Shown one piece after another: positions 25,247 through 32,828 of a stretch of 64,000 nucleotides of DNA. The translations under genes were made by a program, and so were the position numbers. Source of the stretch: Parachlamydia sp. AcF125 (lineage in GTDB: Bacteria; Chlamydiota; Chlamydiia; Chlamydiales; Parachlamydiaceae); the NCBI RefSeq assembly GCF_018342475.1, contig NZ_JAEMUD010000003.1, forward strand, positions 186,001 through 250,000, in the 5' to 3' direction. The notes beneath the pieces are model-generated. The model searched no databases and had not been told where the DNA came from. It was given only the letters and a program-made list of their open reading frames with translations. How positions within the stretch are numbered: position 1 is the stretch's first letter; each line of letters opens with the position of its first letter.

Positions 25247-26042
25247 GGCCATTTATTTTAACGGACAATTTTACCCAGCCGACGCCCCTTTATTTACAGC
25301 TAAGGAACGCTCATTTTTATATGGAGATGGTTTTTTCACCTCCATCCGCCTCTTAAACGGGGAGGCAACACACCTCTCCTTACACTTCGAACGTTTAAAA
25401 AAAAGTGCAGAAGCCTTAAATATTTCTTTCGCCTCAATTTGCACAAAAGCTATTCAAAAGCTTATCTTTCTTAATCAAGCTGAAACTGGCTTGTGGAAGC
25501 TAAAAATTATCATTACAGGAGGAGATACGACTCCCTTAATGCTTCATTATCGGCAAGGCAAAGTCTTAATGACTTTAGCTCCTTATGAAGCCCCCCCATT
25601 CCAGCCTCTTTCTTTAGGCCTTTTCCCCGAACCTATCTTACGCCCTTTTGCTCGCTACAAAACGCTCTCTTATCTCGATCAATTAGCCGTAAAGCATATG
25701 GCGTTAGTTCAAGGAGTTGACGATATGCTCATTTTGTCTTCCAAAAATGAACTTCTCGAAACAGCTTTTTCAAACATTTTTTGGATGCATGAAAAAACTC
25801 TTTATACCCCTTCTCCTGAATTACCTTTGTTGTATGGTGTCGGTTTGCAAAGTATTGAAAAGATGGTCGTGAAAAAAGATTGGAAAATTCAATATGGAGC
25901 CTATCGATTAGAAGAAATTCCCGTAAATGCCCAAGTCTATGTGTGCAATGCTTTGATGGGCTTTCGCCCAATCATTCAAATTGCAAGCCGCGTGTTTGTG
26001 CGAGATCCATCCCTGGAACACTTGCTAAATAATAAACAGTAA
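25239..26042 (+). CDS. Class IV aminotransferase, PabC-like (aminodeoxychorismate lyase)
   Basis: PLP-dependent fold type IV enzyme of 267 residues. The N-terminus has FNGQFYPADAPLFTAKERSF, then LYGDGFFTSIRLLNGE, typical of PabC and branched-chain aminotransferases. The PLP lysine is in RYKTLSYLDQLAVKHMA, and ELLETAFSNIFWMH matches the E-x-x-x-S-N-x-F motif. LLYGVGLQSIE sits where families have L-x-G-x-x-R. PabC makes 4-aminobenzoate for folate; a D-amino acid aminotransferase is the alternative. Its start lies inside the end of the preceding unknown gene, and its 3' end overlaps the convergent DUF202 gene by 18 bases. Confidence 0.8.
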   Translation: MYKAIYFNGQFYPADAPLFTAKERSFLYGDGFFTSIRLLNGEATHLSLHFERLKKSAEALNISFASICTKAIQKLIFLNQAETGLWKLKIIITGGDTTPLMLHYRQGKVLMTLAPYEAPPFQPLSLGLFPEPILRPFARYKTLSYLDQLAVKHMALVQGVDDMLILSSKNELLETAFSNIFWMHEKTLYTPSPELPLLYGVGLQSIEKMVVKKDWKIQYGAYRLEEIPVNAQVYVCNALMGFRPIIQIASRVFVRDPSLEHLLNNKQ

Positions 26043-26408
26043 GGCTACCGATAAAACCGCTAAAGTGAAAGTCAGGATACAAAACGTTTGGATAGAAATC
26101 CCTCCTTGATAAGAAAGATTAAGCTTAGAAGTGTTTTGTTTATATTCAATTAAGGATAGGATAAAAATTAAAATCCCCCAAAGGATGAGGATAATTCCCA
26201 CTATTCTTGCCGTGTGCGCATGGAGGGGATTTTCAAAAGTAAGCAAACGCACCACTCCAATTCCTCCCCCAACCCCCGCTAAGCCTGTTCTTATCCATGA
26301 CAAAAAGGTGCGCTGGTTTGCAAGGCGAGTCTGTTCCATAGCAAGGGACGTTCTTTCTTGGGCCAGTGATACACGCGGATCGAGTCTTTCATTCTGGTTG
26401 AAGTTCAC
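26025..26408 (-). CDS. DUF202 (YidH-like) membrane protein
   Basis: A 127-residue protein with three predicted helices. LAQERTSLAMEQTRLANQRT then FLSWIRTGLAGVGGGIGVVR is the DUF202 signature (R-T-x-L-A-x-x-R-T-x-L-a-x-x-R-T). The segments IVGIILILWGILIFILSLIE and IQTFCILTFTLAVLSVALLF are the later helices. The start is GTG with AAGGAGGAG upstream. The function of this family is unknown. It overlaps the convergent PabC-like gene by 18 bases. Confidence 0.85.
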   Translation of the reverse strand: MNFNQNERLDPRVSLAQERTSLAMEQTRLANQRTFLSWIRTGLAGVGGGIGVVRLLTFENPLHAHTARIVGIILILWGILIFILSLIEYKQNTSKLNLSYQGGISIQTFCILTFTLAVLSVALLFII

Positions 26409-26474
26409 ATTCTCCTCCTTGACAAGATGTTTCTTATTCTCCTATTATTTCTTCATAAAAAACGGTTTATATTT

Positions 26475-27263
26475 ATGAGTCAATCTAACCGACCTTTTAT
26501 TCTAGTGACTAATGATGATGGAATTCACGCTCCAGGAATTAAGCATTTATGGCAAGCAATTTCCTCATTTGCCGATGTAGCGGTTGTTGCGCCGTCAGCT
26601 GAACAATCCGCTGTAGGTCTTTCCATTACAGTGCGTAGCCCTTTACATATTGAAAAAATTACCTGGCCTACAAATATCCCTGTGTGGAGCGTGTCGGGAA
26701 CCCCTGCCGATTGCGTCAAGTTGGGTTTGAATGTCATTTTAGATCGGGCCCCTGATTTAATTTTGTCTGGTATCAATCGCGGAACAAATGCAGGGCGCAA
26801 TGTCCTTTATAGCGGAACAATCGGTGGGGTGATTGAAGGAATTATGCGTAACATTCCTGGAATTGCTTTTTCTTGTTATGATTCTCACGATCCCGCTTAC
26901 TCACTTGCAGAACAATATGTCCCTTTAATCGTTCAACATATTCTGCAGCATCCGCTTCCTAGCGGCACCTTTTTAAATGTTAACTTTCCTTCAAAGCACT
27001 TCCAGGAAATTAAAGGAATCAAGTTAACGCGTCAAGGAAAGGAATATTGGATCGAAAATCCGGATAAACGAGAACATCCCAATCAAGGGCATTCTTATTA
27101 TTGGCTGGGAGCTAAATTAGCGAAATTTGAAGAAGAAGCCGATTCCGACATCTCCCTCCTTCAGCAAGGTTACTTAACCGCTGTCCCTGTACACGTAGGA
27201 GAGCTAACTGATCATCGTCACCTCACCGCTCATCGTGAACATTTTGAAAGGCTCACCCTATAA
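26475..27263 (+). CDS. surE: 5'-nucleotidase SurE
   Basis: Metal-dependent nucleoside monophosphate phosphatase and exopolyphosphatase acting in nucleotide salvage and stress survival. The N-terminal metal site is ILVTNDDGIHAPGIKHLW (paired aspartates), with the second ligand region GLSITVR after SAEQSAVG and NRGTNAGRNVLYSGTIGG. The length of 262 is typical. ATG at 26475 starts just before the conserved domain; a frame extension of 16 residues upstream is rejected as non-conserved. No good ribosome site is seen. Confidence 0.95.
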   Translation: MSQSNRPFILVTNDDGIHAPGIKHLWQAISSFADVAVVAPSAEQSAVGLSITVRSPLHIEKITWPTNIPVWSVSGTPADCVKLGLNVILDRAPDLILSGINRGTNAGRNVLYSGTIGGVIEGIMRNIPGIAFSCYDSHDPAYSLAEQYVPLIVQHILQHPLPSGTFLNVNFPSKHFQEIKGIKLTRQGKEYWIENPDKREHPNQGHSYYWLGAKLAKFEEEADSDISLLQQGYLTAVPVHVGELTDHRHLTAHREHFERLTL

Positions 27264-27424
27264 ACCCCTCATAAAAAGCTTAAAGGCCCTAAAAACCGAC
27301 CTCTTTTTTTCAAAAAATGACAAACCCCTTAGCTAAAACAAACTGAACTAACTAGAGTATAGACAATGAAAAGAATAGCTTTAGAACTACTCATGAAAAG
27401 GCTTGATAGTGAGATAAGGAAAAA

Positions 27425-27498
27425 CGCGAGAGAAGGGACTCGAACCCTCAACTTCCGGCGTGACAAGCCGGTGCTCTAACCGATTGAACTACTCCCGC
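27425..27498 (-). tRNA. tRNA-Asp (GTC)
   Basis: On the minus strand a 74-base cloverleaf with acceptor stem GCGGGAG / CTCTCGC, discriminator G, anticodon stem CCGGC / GCCGG and loop TTGTCAC, so anticodon GTC. The T arm contains GGTTCGAGTC. The CCA end is not encoded (GTTTT follows). It lies 17 bases downstream of tRNA-Val and is probably co-transcribed. Confidence 0.95.
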
Positions 27499-27515
27499 AG
27501 AGTATTATTAAAGAA

Positions 27516-27588
27516 TGGGCGCAACAGGACTCGAACCTATGACCGCCTGTGTGTAAGACAGGAGCTCTACCAACTGAGCTATACGCCC
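27516..27588 (-). tRNA. tRNA-Val (TAC)
   Basis: On the minus strand a 73-base cloverleaf: acceptor GGGCGTA / TGCGCCC, discriminator A, D arm AGCTCAGTTGGTAGAGCT, anticodon stem CCTGT / ACAGG with loop CTTACAC giving anticodon TAC. The T arm has GGTTCGAGTCC. No encoded CCA. It precedes tRNA-Asp and follows a good promoter. Confidence 0.95.
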
Positions 27589-27605
27589 TTGCGAAATAAG
27601 CACTA

Positions 27606-27634
27606 ACTTTACTGTTTTTGCCATTTCCGTGCAA
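27606..27634 (-). promoter_or_regulatory. Promoter of the tRNA-Val/tRNA-Asp operon
   Basis: On the minus strand TTGCAC and TAAAGT boxes are separated by exactly 17 bases, and the -10 box ends 18 bases before the tRNA-Val 5' end. The -35 box fits the major sigma consensus well; the -10 is moderate. Confidence 0.55.
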
Positions 27635-27818
27635 GCGGATTTTGTCATTACGCCCATTTTTTCACTCAATCTATTTGTTGCCAATGTCTTAAGAAGTAAA
27701 TTTCCTTCTCAATATAAATGGCCTTTTCGCACTTTTTTGCTGTACAAAACCTCCCTTGATTCAGTACACTGTATGCTTCATTATATGCTTCATTCACAGT
27801 TTTTCCCGGATATTCGTC

Positions 27819-28757
27819 ATGAAAGATTCATCAGTTGCTTCCTCTAAGCCTTTCTCCAGCCATGTTTTGGATTATGTCTTTATGGCTATCGGAGCTTTTC
27901 TAGCCGCTTTTTCTATTTCGGTTTTCCTAATTCCCAGCAATTTAATTGACGGCGGCATCGTCGGCGTTGCGATGATTTTCGGGTACATGTTCAAGCAAAG
28001 CCTGTTTCCACTCTTTCTATTTATCTTCAATCTCCCCTTTCTATATCTCGCTTACAAGCATATAGGGAAGGGATTTTTAATTCATATGCTGTATGCTGTG
28101 ATTCTTTTTATAGGATGTGTTGTCTTTATTGAATCCGTCTTGCACGTTGAATTTCATGGAGATTCAGTGGAAGTGGTAGTCATCGGTGGAGCTATTTTAG
28201 GAATTGGAATTGGCTTAATTATCCGTTACGGAGGTTGCTTGGATGGCACAGAAATCCTCGGCTTGATCATCAATAAAAAAACGGGATTTACGGTTGGGCA
28301 AGTGGTGCTCGTGTGCAATATTTTTATCTTTGGAGGGGCAGGAATTGCTTTCCAAGATTGGCACTCTCCTCTCCTTTCTCTGATCACCTATATGGTGGCA
28401 AGTAAAGTGATGGATTCAGTCATCGTAGGATTAGATGAAACCAAGTCCATGTTGATTATCTCAAAATATTCCAATGCCATTGCACAAGCCATTATCCATG
28501 AACTCGGCTTAGGATTAACCATTATGTACGGGCGTGGAGGATACTCTGGAGATGCCAGAGAAATTTTGTATGTCATTGTGGAACGGCTTCAACTGGCAGA
28601 ACTTAAAGAGTTAATTTATCGAGAAGATCCTTCGGCATTTATTGCCATTGAAAATTTACATGAGGTCGCCAATGGAAATCAAGGCCCTAAAACAGATCGC
28701 AACCAAAAATGGATTGAATTTTTTGTTTCCCGCACCTTGGGAACTAAAAAAGCTTAA
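27819..28757 (+). CDS. YitT family membrane protein (DUF161/DUF2179)
   Basis: A 312-residue protein with five to six membrane helices in the first 190 residues (FMAIGAFLAAFSISVFLIPS, IDGGIVGVAMIFGYM, YGGCLDGTEILGLIINKKTG) and a soluble C-terminal DUF2179 domain (IIHELGLGLTIMYGRGGYSG and EILYVIVERLQLAELKEL). This two-part layout is diagnostic of YitT proteins, whose transport role is not established. The ATG at 27819 is chosen because the upstream extension is not conserved in style. It ends one base before queG. Confidence 0.9.
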   Translation: MKDSSVASSKPFSSHVLDYVFMAIGAFLAAFSISVFLIPSNLIDGGIVGVAMIFGYMFKQSLFPLFLFIFNLPFLYLAYKHIGKGFLIHMLYAVILFIGCVVFIESVLHVEFHGDSVEVVVIGGAILGIGIGLIIRYGGCLDGTEILGLIINKKTGFTVGQVVLVCNIFIFGGAGIAFQDWHSPLLSLITYMVASKVMDSVIVGLDETKSMLIISKYSNAIAQAIIHELGLGLTIMYGRGGYSGDAREILYVIVERLQLAELKELIYREDPSAFIAIENLHEVANGNQGPKTDRNQKWIEFFVSRTLGTKKA

Positions 28758-29738
28758 ATGACACCAGAAATTACTTTTGAAGAAGTCCAAACAGAAGCAT
28801 TGCGTTTAGGTTGGGATGATGTAGGAATTACAGAGGCGCAAATTCCTCCTGACGATATAAAAGCCTATACCGCTTGGCTCGCTAATCATTATCAAGGGGA
28901 TTTGCAATACATGGAGAATCTCCTGCGCTGCGAACCTCAACACTTCTTTCCAGGCGCAAAAACAGCCATCATCTTCGTCACCCATTATAAACAAGAGAAA
29001 GTCCAGTTTCGCAACGATGCGGGGGTCGTCGCCTCCTACGCCCGAGGAAGAGATTATCATCACCTTCATCGGAAAAGATTAAAAAAATTCATCCTTTGGC
29101 TTGAGAATCGTTCAGGACAAAGCCATATTGCCAAAGGCTTTAGCGATTCTTCCCCTGTGCTTGAAAAAGCTCTTGCTGTACAAGCTGGGCTCGGTTGGTT
29201 CGGGAAAAACACCTTGTTAATTCATCGCCGCTTTGGCACTTTTCTGCTCCTTTCAGGCCTTTTTACCACGCTTGAGTTTCGAGAAAAAACTTTAAATCTT
29301 CGCTTACCACGCTGCGGCACCTGTCGCCGATGCTTGGAGGCGTGCCCTACTCAGGCATTTGAAGCGCCCTATATTTTAAATGCGACAAAATGTTTATCTT
29401 ATCACCTGATTGAATCTAAAAAAGAAATCCCCGAAGAAATTCGCCATAAAAATCCAGGTTATGTTTTTGGATGTGATGTTTGCCAGGACGTTTGTCCCCA
29501 CAATGTTAGGCCAAAAACTTCCCCCTTGCCCGAATTTTCCCCCCAACAGGGCATGGGCGCTTATCTATCTTTTGAAGATATGGAAAAAATTGAGCAGAAT
29601 CCGGAAAAACTATTTGGCACGCCGCTTCAACGGCGTGGCGCAGCGGGATTGAGACATACCATGGAAACCTTAAATTTGCAAAATCCCAAGCAAGATCCTC
29701 CTCCGGAACTACAAGAAGATGAGCATGGACAATCTTGA
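28758..29738 (+). CDS. queG: Epoxyqueuosine reductase
   Basis: Cobalamin-dependent Fe-S enzyme that makes the last step to queuosine at wobble position 34 of tRNA-Asp, -Asn, -His and -Tyr. The N-terminal domain (LRLGWDDVGITEAQIPPDD; MENLLRCEP) leads to VLEKALAVQAGLGWFGKNT. Two 4Fe-4S motifs follow: CGTCRRCLEACP and CDVCQDVCPHN. The length of 326 is slightly short compared with ~350-380 for long forms. It starts immediately after the YitT stop. tRNA-Asp (GTC), a queuosine substrate, is encoded 1.3 kb away. No queuosine-precursor genes are in this window. Confidence 0.93.
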   Translation: MTPEITFEEVQTEALRLGWDDVGITEAQIPPDDIKAYTAWLANHYQGDLQYMENLLRCEPQHFFPGAKTAIIFVTHYKQEKVQFRNDAGVVASYARGRDYHHLHRKRLKKFILWLENRSGQSHIAKGFSDSSPVLEKALAVQAGLGWFGKNTLLIHRRFGTFLLLSGLFTTLEFREKTLNLRLPRCGTCRRCLEACPTQAFEAPYILNATKCLSYHLIESKKEIPEEIRHKNPGYVFGCDVCQDVCPHNVRPKTSPLPEFSPQQGMGAYLSFEDMEKIEQNPEKLFGTPLQRRGAAGLRHTMETLNLQNPKQDPPPELQEDEHGQS

Positions 29739-30163
29739 GGCAAGCCTTCTTAAAACGAATTGTTGGAGTGTTTTTAGAATCCCCTCTAATCTTGCCAATG
29801 TTTTAAAATAATGACCTAATTAACGGCAGTTCTCTAATTAGAGAGCTTATCCACTTTAGAACCTTAGCAAGGCCTCTCCTTCTAGCTTGCTAGGCAAGAT
29901 ACCTTCAAGAAACAAAACGTTGAGGGATGAATAGCAATAGGGATGCCACCATACCAAGAGGGTCATCCTACCTGGCAAACCAGATGGCAGAACATCCCTT
30001 CCTCTATCAAAGCTAGGAACCCCATGGCCACCTGTCCACCCTGTCTTCTCTTGGTGGTGGGGTTTCTCTGCGGGACAGAAGCAGAATTCTTAACACTCCG
30101 TGCAGGAAACGCTCGCTTAGGGTAACTTGGCCTTATTTAAAGGATTCATCTCCCCCTGCTTTG
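29739..30163. other. Intergenic region with a large stem-loop
   Basis: No convincing gene; a 60-codon frame here has no ribosome site or recognisable product. A strong hairpin lies at 30018-30064: AACCCCA, a three-base bulge and CCACC pair with GGTGG and TGGGGTT (12 pairs). A second short palindrome, CTCTAATTAGAG, lies near 29834. The large hairpin could be a terminator-like or structured RNA element between converging genes. Confidence 0.45.
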
Positions 30164-30970
30164 CTAGTTCAAGCAAGTGGCACCGGCATCCTCTATTCTG
30201 TTCACGTTTAGTAAAATATTTGGATGGACGCAAAGAGGATCGTTATTCACCCCTAAAATGAGGGTGTCGTTAATTAACCATTTGTCAAAAATGAACGAAT
30301 CTAACCAGCAAACTTTCCAAGAAGAGCCGTCGTTAAGATAAACAATGCTATTCACATAGTCGATATCGGAGATAAAATAGGTATAAATTCCACGATAGAG
30401 GGGCCCTGCAAAAAGATTGACTGGGACAATCACATTTGTATCTAGATTCACGAGACTATAATCATAACTCGAAAAGAAATTGCTATTAGGCGTTACAATA
30501 ATTCTATCAGAAGTTAACCAATTTAAAGTTTTATAACGATCGGAAGAGCAGACTAACCAAATGGAACCATCATTTAGTTCCACCTCTCCACCGTCAAAAG
30601 AAACCACATAAGGATGCCGATATACCCCTTGGTGAGTTGTGCAATAACCTATAAACTTAGGCAATTTGGAAGAAGCTAGAAAGCGAGGATCCTTAACATC
30701 CCCAAAGCTTATCTCTTGACGTATACTGGCGGAGGTAAGTAGGACCTCTTTCACTCGTACCTCTTCCGTCTCTTCACTTTCTTCTGAAACTTCATGACGG
30801 GCCTCTTTGGCTATCACTCTTTCTGCATGAGGCTCTGCACGCTCTCCAATGGGCAGATGCACACGCTCTTCTTGCGGCTCTTCATTTGGCTTATCTTGCC
30901 CTGCCCATGCACTTGCACAGACACATAACAATTGTGTAAAAATAAATAAATGTTTTTCAAATTTCATCAT
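30164..30970 (-). CDS. Secreted protein with two ~60-residue repeats (paralogue A)
   Basis: A 268-residue protein with a signal peptide (HLFIFTQLLCVCASAWAGQ) and a long acidic, glutamate-rich linker (residues ~25-80; KPNEEPQEERVHLPIGERAE). The C-terminal half holds two related units. The first is VELNDGSIWLVCSSDRYKTL and NWLTSDRIIV; the second is VYLNDGSSWKVCWLDSF and KWLINDTLILGVN, both ending in an L-x-N-x-N strand. The pattern suggests a beta-rich repeated fold. It is clearly homologous to the protein at 31852. Two adjacent ATG codons start it. No known family; probably exported or surface exposed. Confidence 0.7.
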   Translation of the reverse strand: MMKFEKHLFIFTQLLCVCASAWAGQDKPNEEPQEERVHLPIGERAEPHAERVIAKEARHEVSEESEETEEVRVKEVLLTSASIRQEISFGDVKDPRFLASSKLPKFIGYCTTHQGVYRHPYVVSFDGGEVELNDGSIWLVCSSDRYKTLNWLTSDRIIVTPNSNFFSSYDYSLVNLDTNVIVPVNLFAGPLYRGIYTYFISDIDYVNSIVYLNDGSSWKVCWLDSFIFDKWLINDTLILGVNNDPLCVHPNILLNVNRIEDAGATCLN

Positions 30971-31021
30971 TAATCTCTAGTTAGTTTTTTTATTATTTTT
31001 AAAGCGACTAAGAACGCGTTC

Positions 31022-31780
31022 CTATTGAAATACGTTTTGCGCCATCCTTCTCATTTTCTCGCGTTTTTTTTGCGTATTATCAGCAGGGGCTGGTACACCG
31101 CTCCCTCTTGTTTCTCCTTGGAAAGGGACCCCTGTAGATCGCTCTCCTACAGGAACATGGCCCGGAAAATTTCCCCGCGCAGGCAGGCCTCTCTCCCTTG
31201 TTTCTTCTTGGAAAGGGACCCCTGTAGATCGCTCTCCTACAGGAACATGGCCCGGAAAATTTCCCCGCGCAGGCAGGCTTCTCTCCCTTGTTTGTCCTTG
31301 GAAAGGAACCCCTGTAGATCGCTCTCCTACAGGAACATGACTCGGAAAATTTCCCCGCGCAGGCCGACCTCTCTCTCCCCAATTCTCGCTTCTTGTAGAA
31401 CGTCCATGGCCTGAACCAAAACTTCTTCTAGGGATCTCCCTCACGAAGACTGAACCGAAGCGCCAAACTGCCCCACTTAATTGAGCAGCATTTCGTGCAA
31501 AACGGCTTCGACTTTCATCTGTTCTTACTGGCCTACTCTGGATAGGTTGTACACGAGGAGTACGCACAAAGCCCGGTTGCCGGGCTCTGCATACAGCACA
31601 TAAAAGAAAAAATATCGGAATGGCCCCCACAAAAAAAACAAAAGGAGAGGAAAGGATGGTAATAGCCAGGATTGCCACTTTAGCTTTTGTGGAAAGTTCT
31701 CGCGTTAAGATTCTTCCCTCACCATTTTCTCTACAACTATAAACAAAGGGGTGAGAAGTAAAAATGACTGTATCACACAT
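31022..31780 (-). CDS. Inc-like protein with bilobed hydrophobic region and 30-residue tandem repeats
   Basis: A 252-residue protein with AGGAAAATT before the ATG. It has no classic signal peptide. Residues ~33-63 form two adjacent hydrophobic segments separated by a short turn (AILAITILSSPFVFFVGAIP, then IFFLLCAVC), the layout of chlamydial inclusion membrane (Inc) proteins. Downstream is a basic, Arg-rich region. Residues ~135-225 hold three near-perfect copies of a 30-residue unit (ARGNFPGHVPVGERSTGVPF, then QGETRERGLP), and the protein ends in a basic tail (KKREKMRRMAQNVFQ). Flanked by the two secreted paralogues. Inc identity is inferred from topology. Confidence 0.65.
   Translation of the reverse strand: MCDTVIFTSHPFVYSCRENGEGRILTRELSTKAKVAILAITILSSPFVFFVGAIPIFFLLCAVCRARQPGFVRTPRVQPIQSRPVRTDESRSRFARNAAQLSGAVWRFGSVFVREIPRRSFGSGHGRSTRSENWGERGRPARGNFPSHVPVGERSTGVPFQGQTRERSLPARGNFPGHVPVGERSTGVPFQEETRERGLPARGNFPGHVPVGERSTGVPFQGETRGSGVPAPADNTQKKREKMRRMAQNVFQ
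31107..31376. repeat. Three tandem 90-bp repeats
   Basis: Near-identical units with a 90-base period at 31107, 31197 and 31287; the word GAAAGG recurs at 31121, 31211 and 31301. The period is a multiple of three, so all frames across the repeat stay open, including a 129-codon frame on the plus strand. Differences are few (e.g. GGGACC versus GGAACC), suggesting recent expansion or active copy-number change. Confidence 0.9.
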
Positions 31781-31851
31781 AATTTTCCTATATTTATTAT
31801 TACGATTATTTTAGCGGTTTTTTATTTGAATGGGTCTTCCACCTACCGTCT

Positions 31852-32640
31852 TTAGAATATCACTGCGCCGCGCGCGTAGTTAAATACATTGACGTTAATT
31901 AGAATATTTGGGTTTTTCTTGCTTGAAAAATACCCATCATTCACACCGATAATCACCGTGTCATTCACAATCCATTTATTTATGGCTACACGATCGGATT
32001 TTTTCATTTTCCAAACAGTGCCATCTTCTAGGCAAACTTGGCGGTTGGAATAGTCGATTGCAACAATCCAGTGCGCATTAACGCCATTGTAACGTGGCCC
32101 TACGGCCAAATTTGCCGCCACACTTTTTTTCGTGTTGAGGTTAACCAATTTATATTGGTAAACGGAAAACCAGTTGTGATTGGGCTTAATTATAACTTGA
32201 TCGCTTGTCAACCAATTAGACGTTTTATGCCGATCGCTTTTTTGAATTACCCACATCGAGCCATCGCTCAATCCAACGGTATCTCCTAAAGGAGAAACAC
32301 TTAATGGATTCTGATAAACACCAGGATGATGGGTGGCTAAATTTTTGGTTGTAAAGGGGAAAAACTTAGCTAGCAGCTCGTTTCCTTCTTCGTCAACTTG
32401 CGGTCCACAAGCACTGTCATTCTCTTCAAACTCCATTTCATTTTCATCTCCATCTTCAGCCGCACGCTTTTCTTGAAGGGCGATGTGGTCTGCTAAAGGA
32501 AAGGGACGAGATCCTACCACAACGTGCTCTTTTTGAGGCTCGCCCACCTCTTGCTCCACTATCGTAGCTTGAAGGACGCCTGAAGAAATTAGCAAGGTAC
32601 TCATGAGAACAGCTGATAAGTTTTTTAAAATAACTTTCAT
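31852..32640 (-). CDS. Secreted protein with two ~60-residue repeats (paralogue B)
   Basis: A 262-residue homologue of the gene at 30164. AGGAG precedes the ATG at 32640, and a signal peptide follows (LKNLSAVLMSTLLISSGVLQ, cleavage near ATIVEQ). An acidic linker (EDGDENEMEFEENDS) leads to two units: VGLSDGSMWVIQKSDRHKTS with NWLTSDQVII, and VCLEDGTVWKMKKSDR with KWIVNDTVIIGVN, then NPNILINVN. Shared landmarks with paralogue A run over about 150 residues. It lies 189 bases after accC, beyond a terminator, so it is likely a separate unit. Function unknown. Confidence 0.7.
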   Translation of the reverse strand: MKVILKNLSAVLMSTLLISSGVLQATIVEQEVGEPQKEHVVVGSRPFPLADHIALQEKRAAEDGDENEMEFEENDSACGPQVDEEGNELLAKFFPFTTKNLATHHPGVYQNPLSVSPLGDTVGLSDGSMWVIQKSDRHKTSNWLTSDQVIIKPNHNWFSVYQYKLVNLNTKKSVAANLAVGPRYNGVNAHWIVAIDYSNRQVCLEDGTVWKMKKSDRVAINKWIVNDTVIIGVNDGYFSSKKNPNILINVNVFNYARGAVIF

Positions 32641-32800
32641 CGTTTTTCTCCTTTTGTTGATGCTTGAAGGCAAAATGATAAAATCATTCTACATTGAGAT
32701 TTATTCAATAATTGCGACTAATACGCACTATCTCTCAGAATAATTAAGACAATGTTAAGATTAAATAAATTTTAGGTTATCTTTGAAAACAAATTTGGAA

Positions 32801-32822
32801 ACGCCCAGGGTCGTATGGGCGT
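32801..32822 (-). terminator. Terminator after accC
   Basis: Stem ACGCCCA / TGGGCGT (seven pairs, eight-base loop) seven bases beyond the accC stop, followed on the minus strand by TTTCC and later TTTG-TTTTC. Confidence 0.75.
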
Positions 32823-32828
32823 AAGCCT

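Noticed and set aside
29943-30125. 60-codon frame after queG
   Set aside because: Odd composition, overlaps the large hairpin and lacks a ribosome site.
31107-31376. CRISPR array
   Set aside because: Repeats are directly adjacent 90-base units with no spacers and they encode protein repeats.
31080-31382. A 100-codon second minus-strand frame in the same repeats
   Set aside because: Frame-shifted copy of the repeat translation with no start signal; the other frame is the better gene.
31025-31414. A 129-codon plus-strand frame across the 90-bp repeats
   Set aside because: It exists because the repeat period is a multiple of three and lacks stops; there is no ribosome site, and the minus-strand frame has a proper start and membrane domain.
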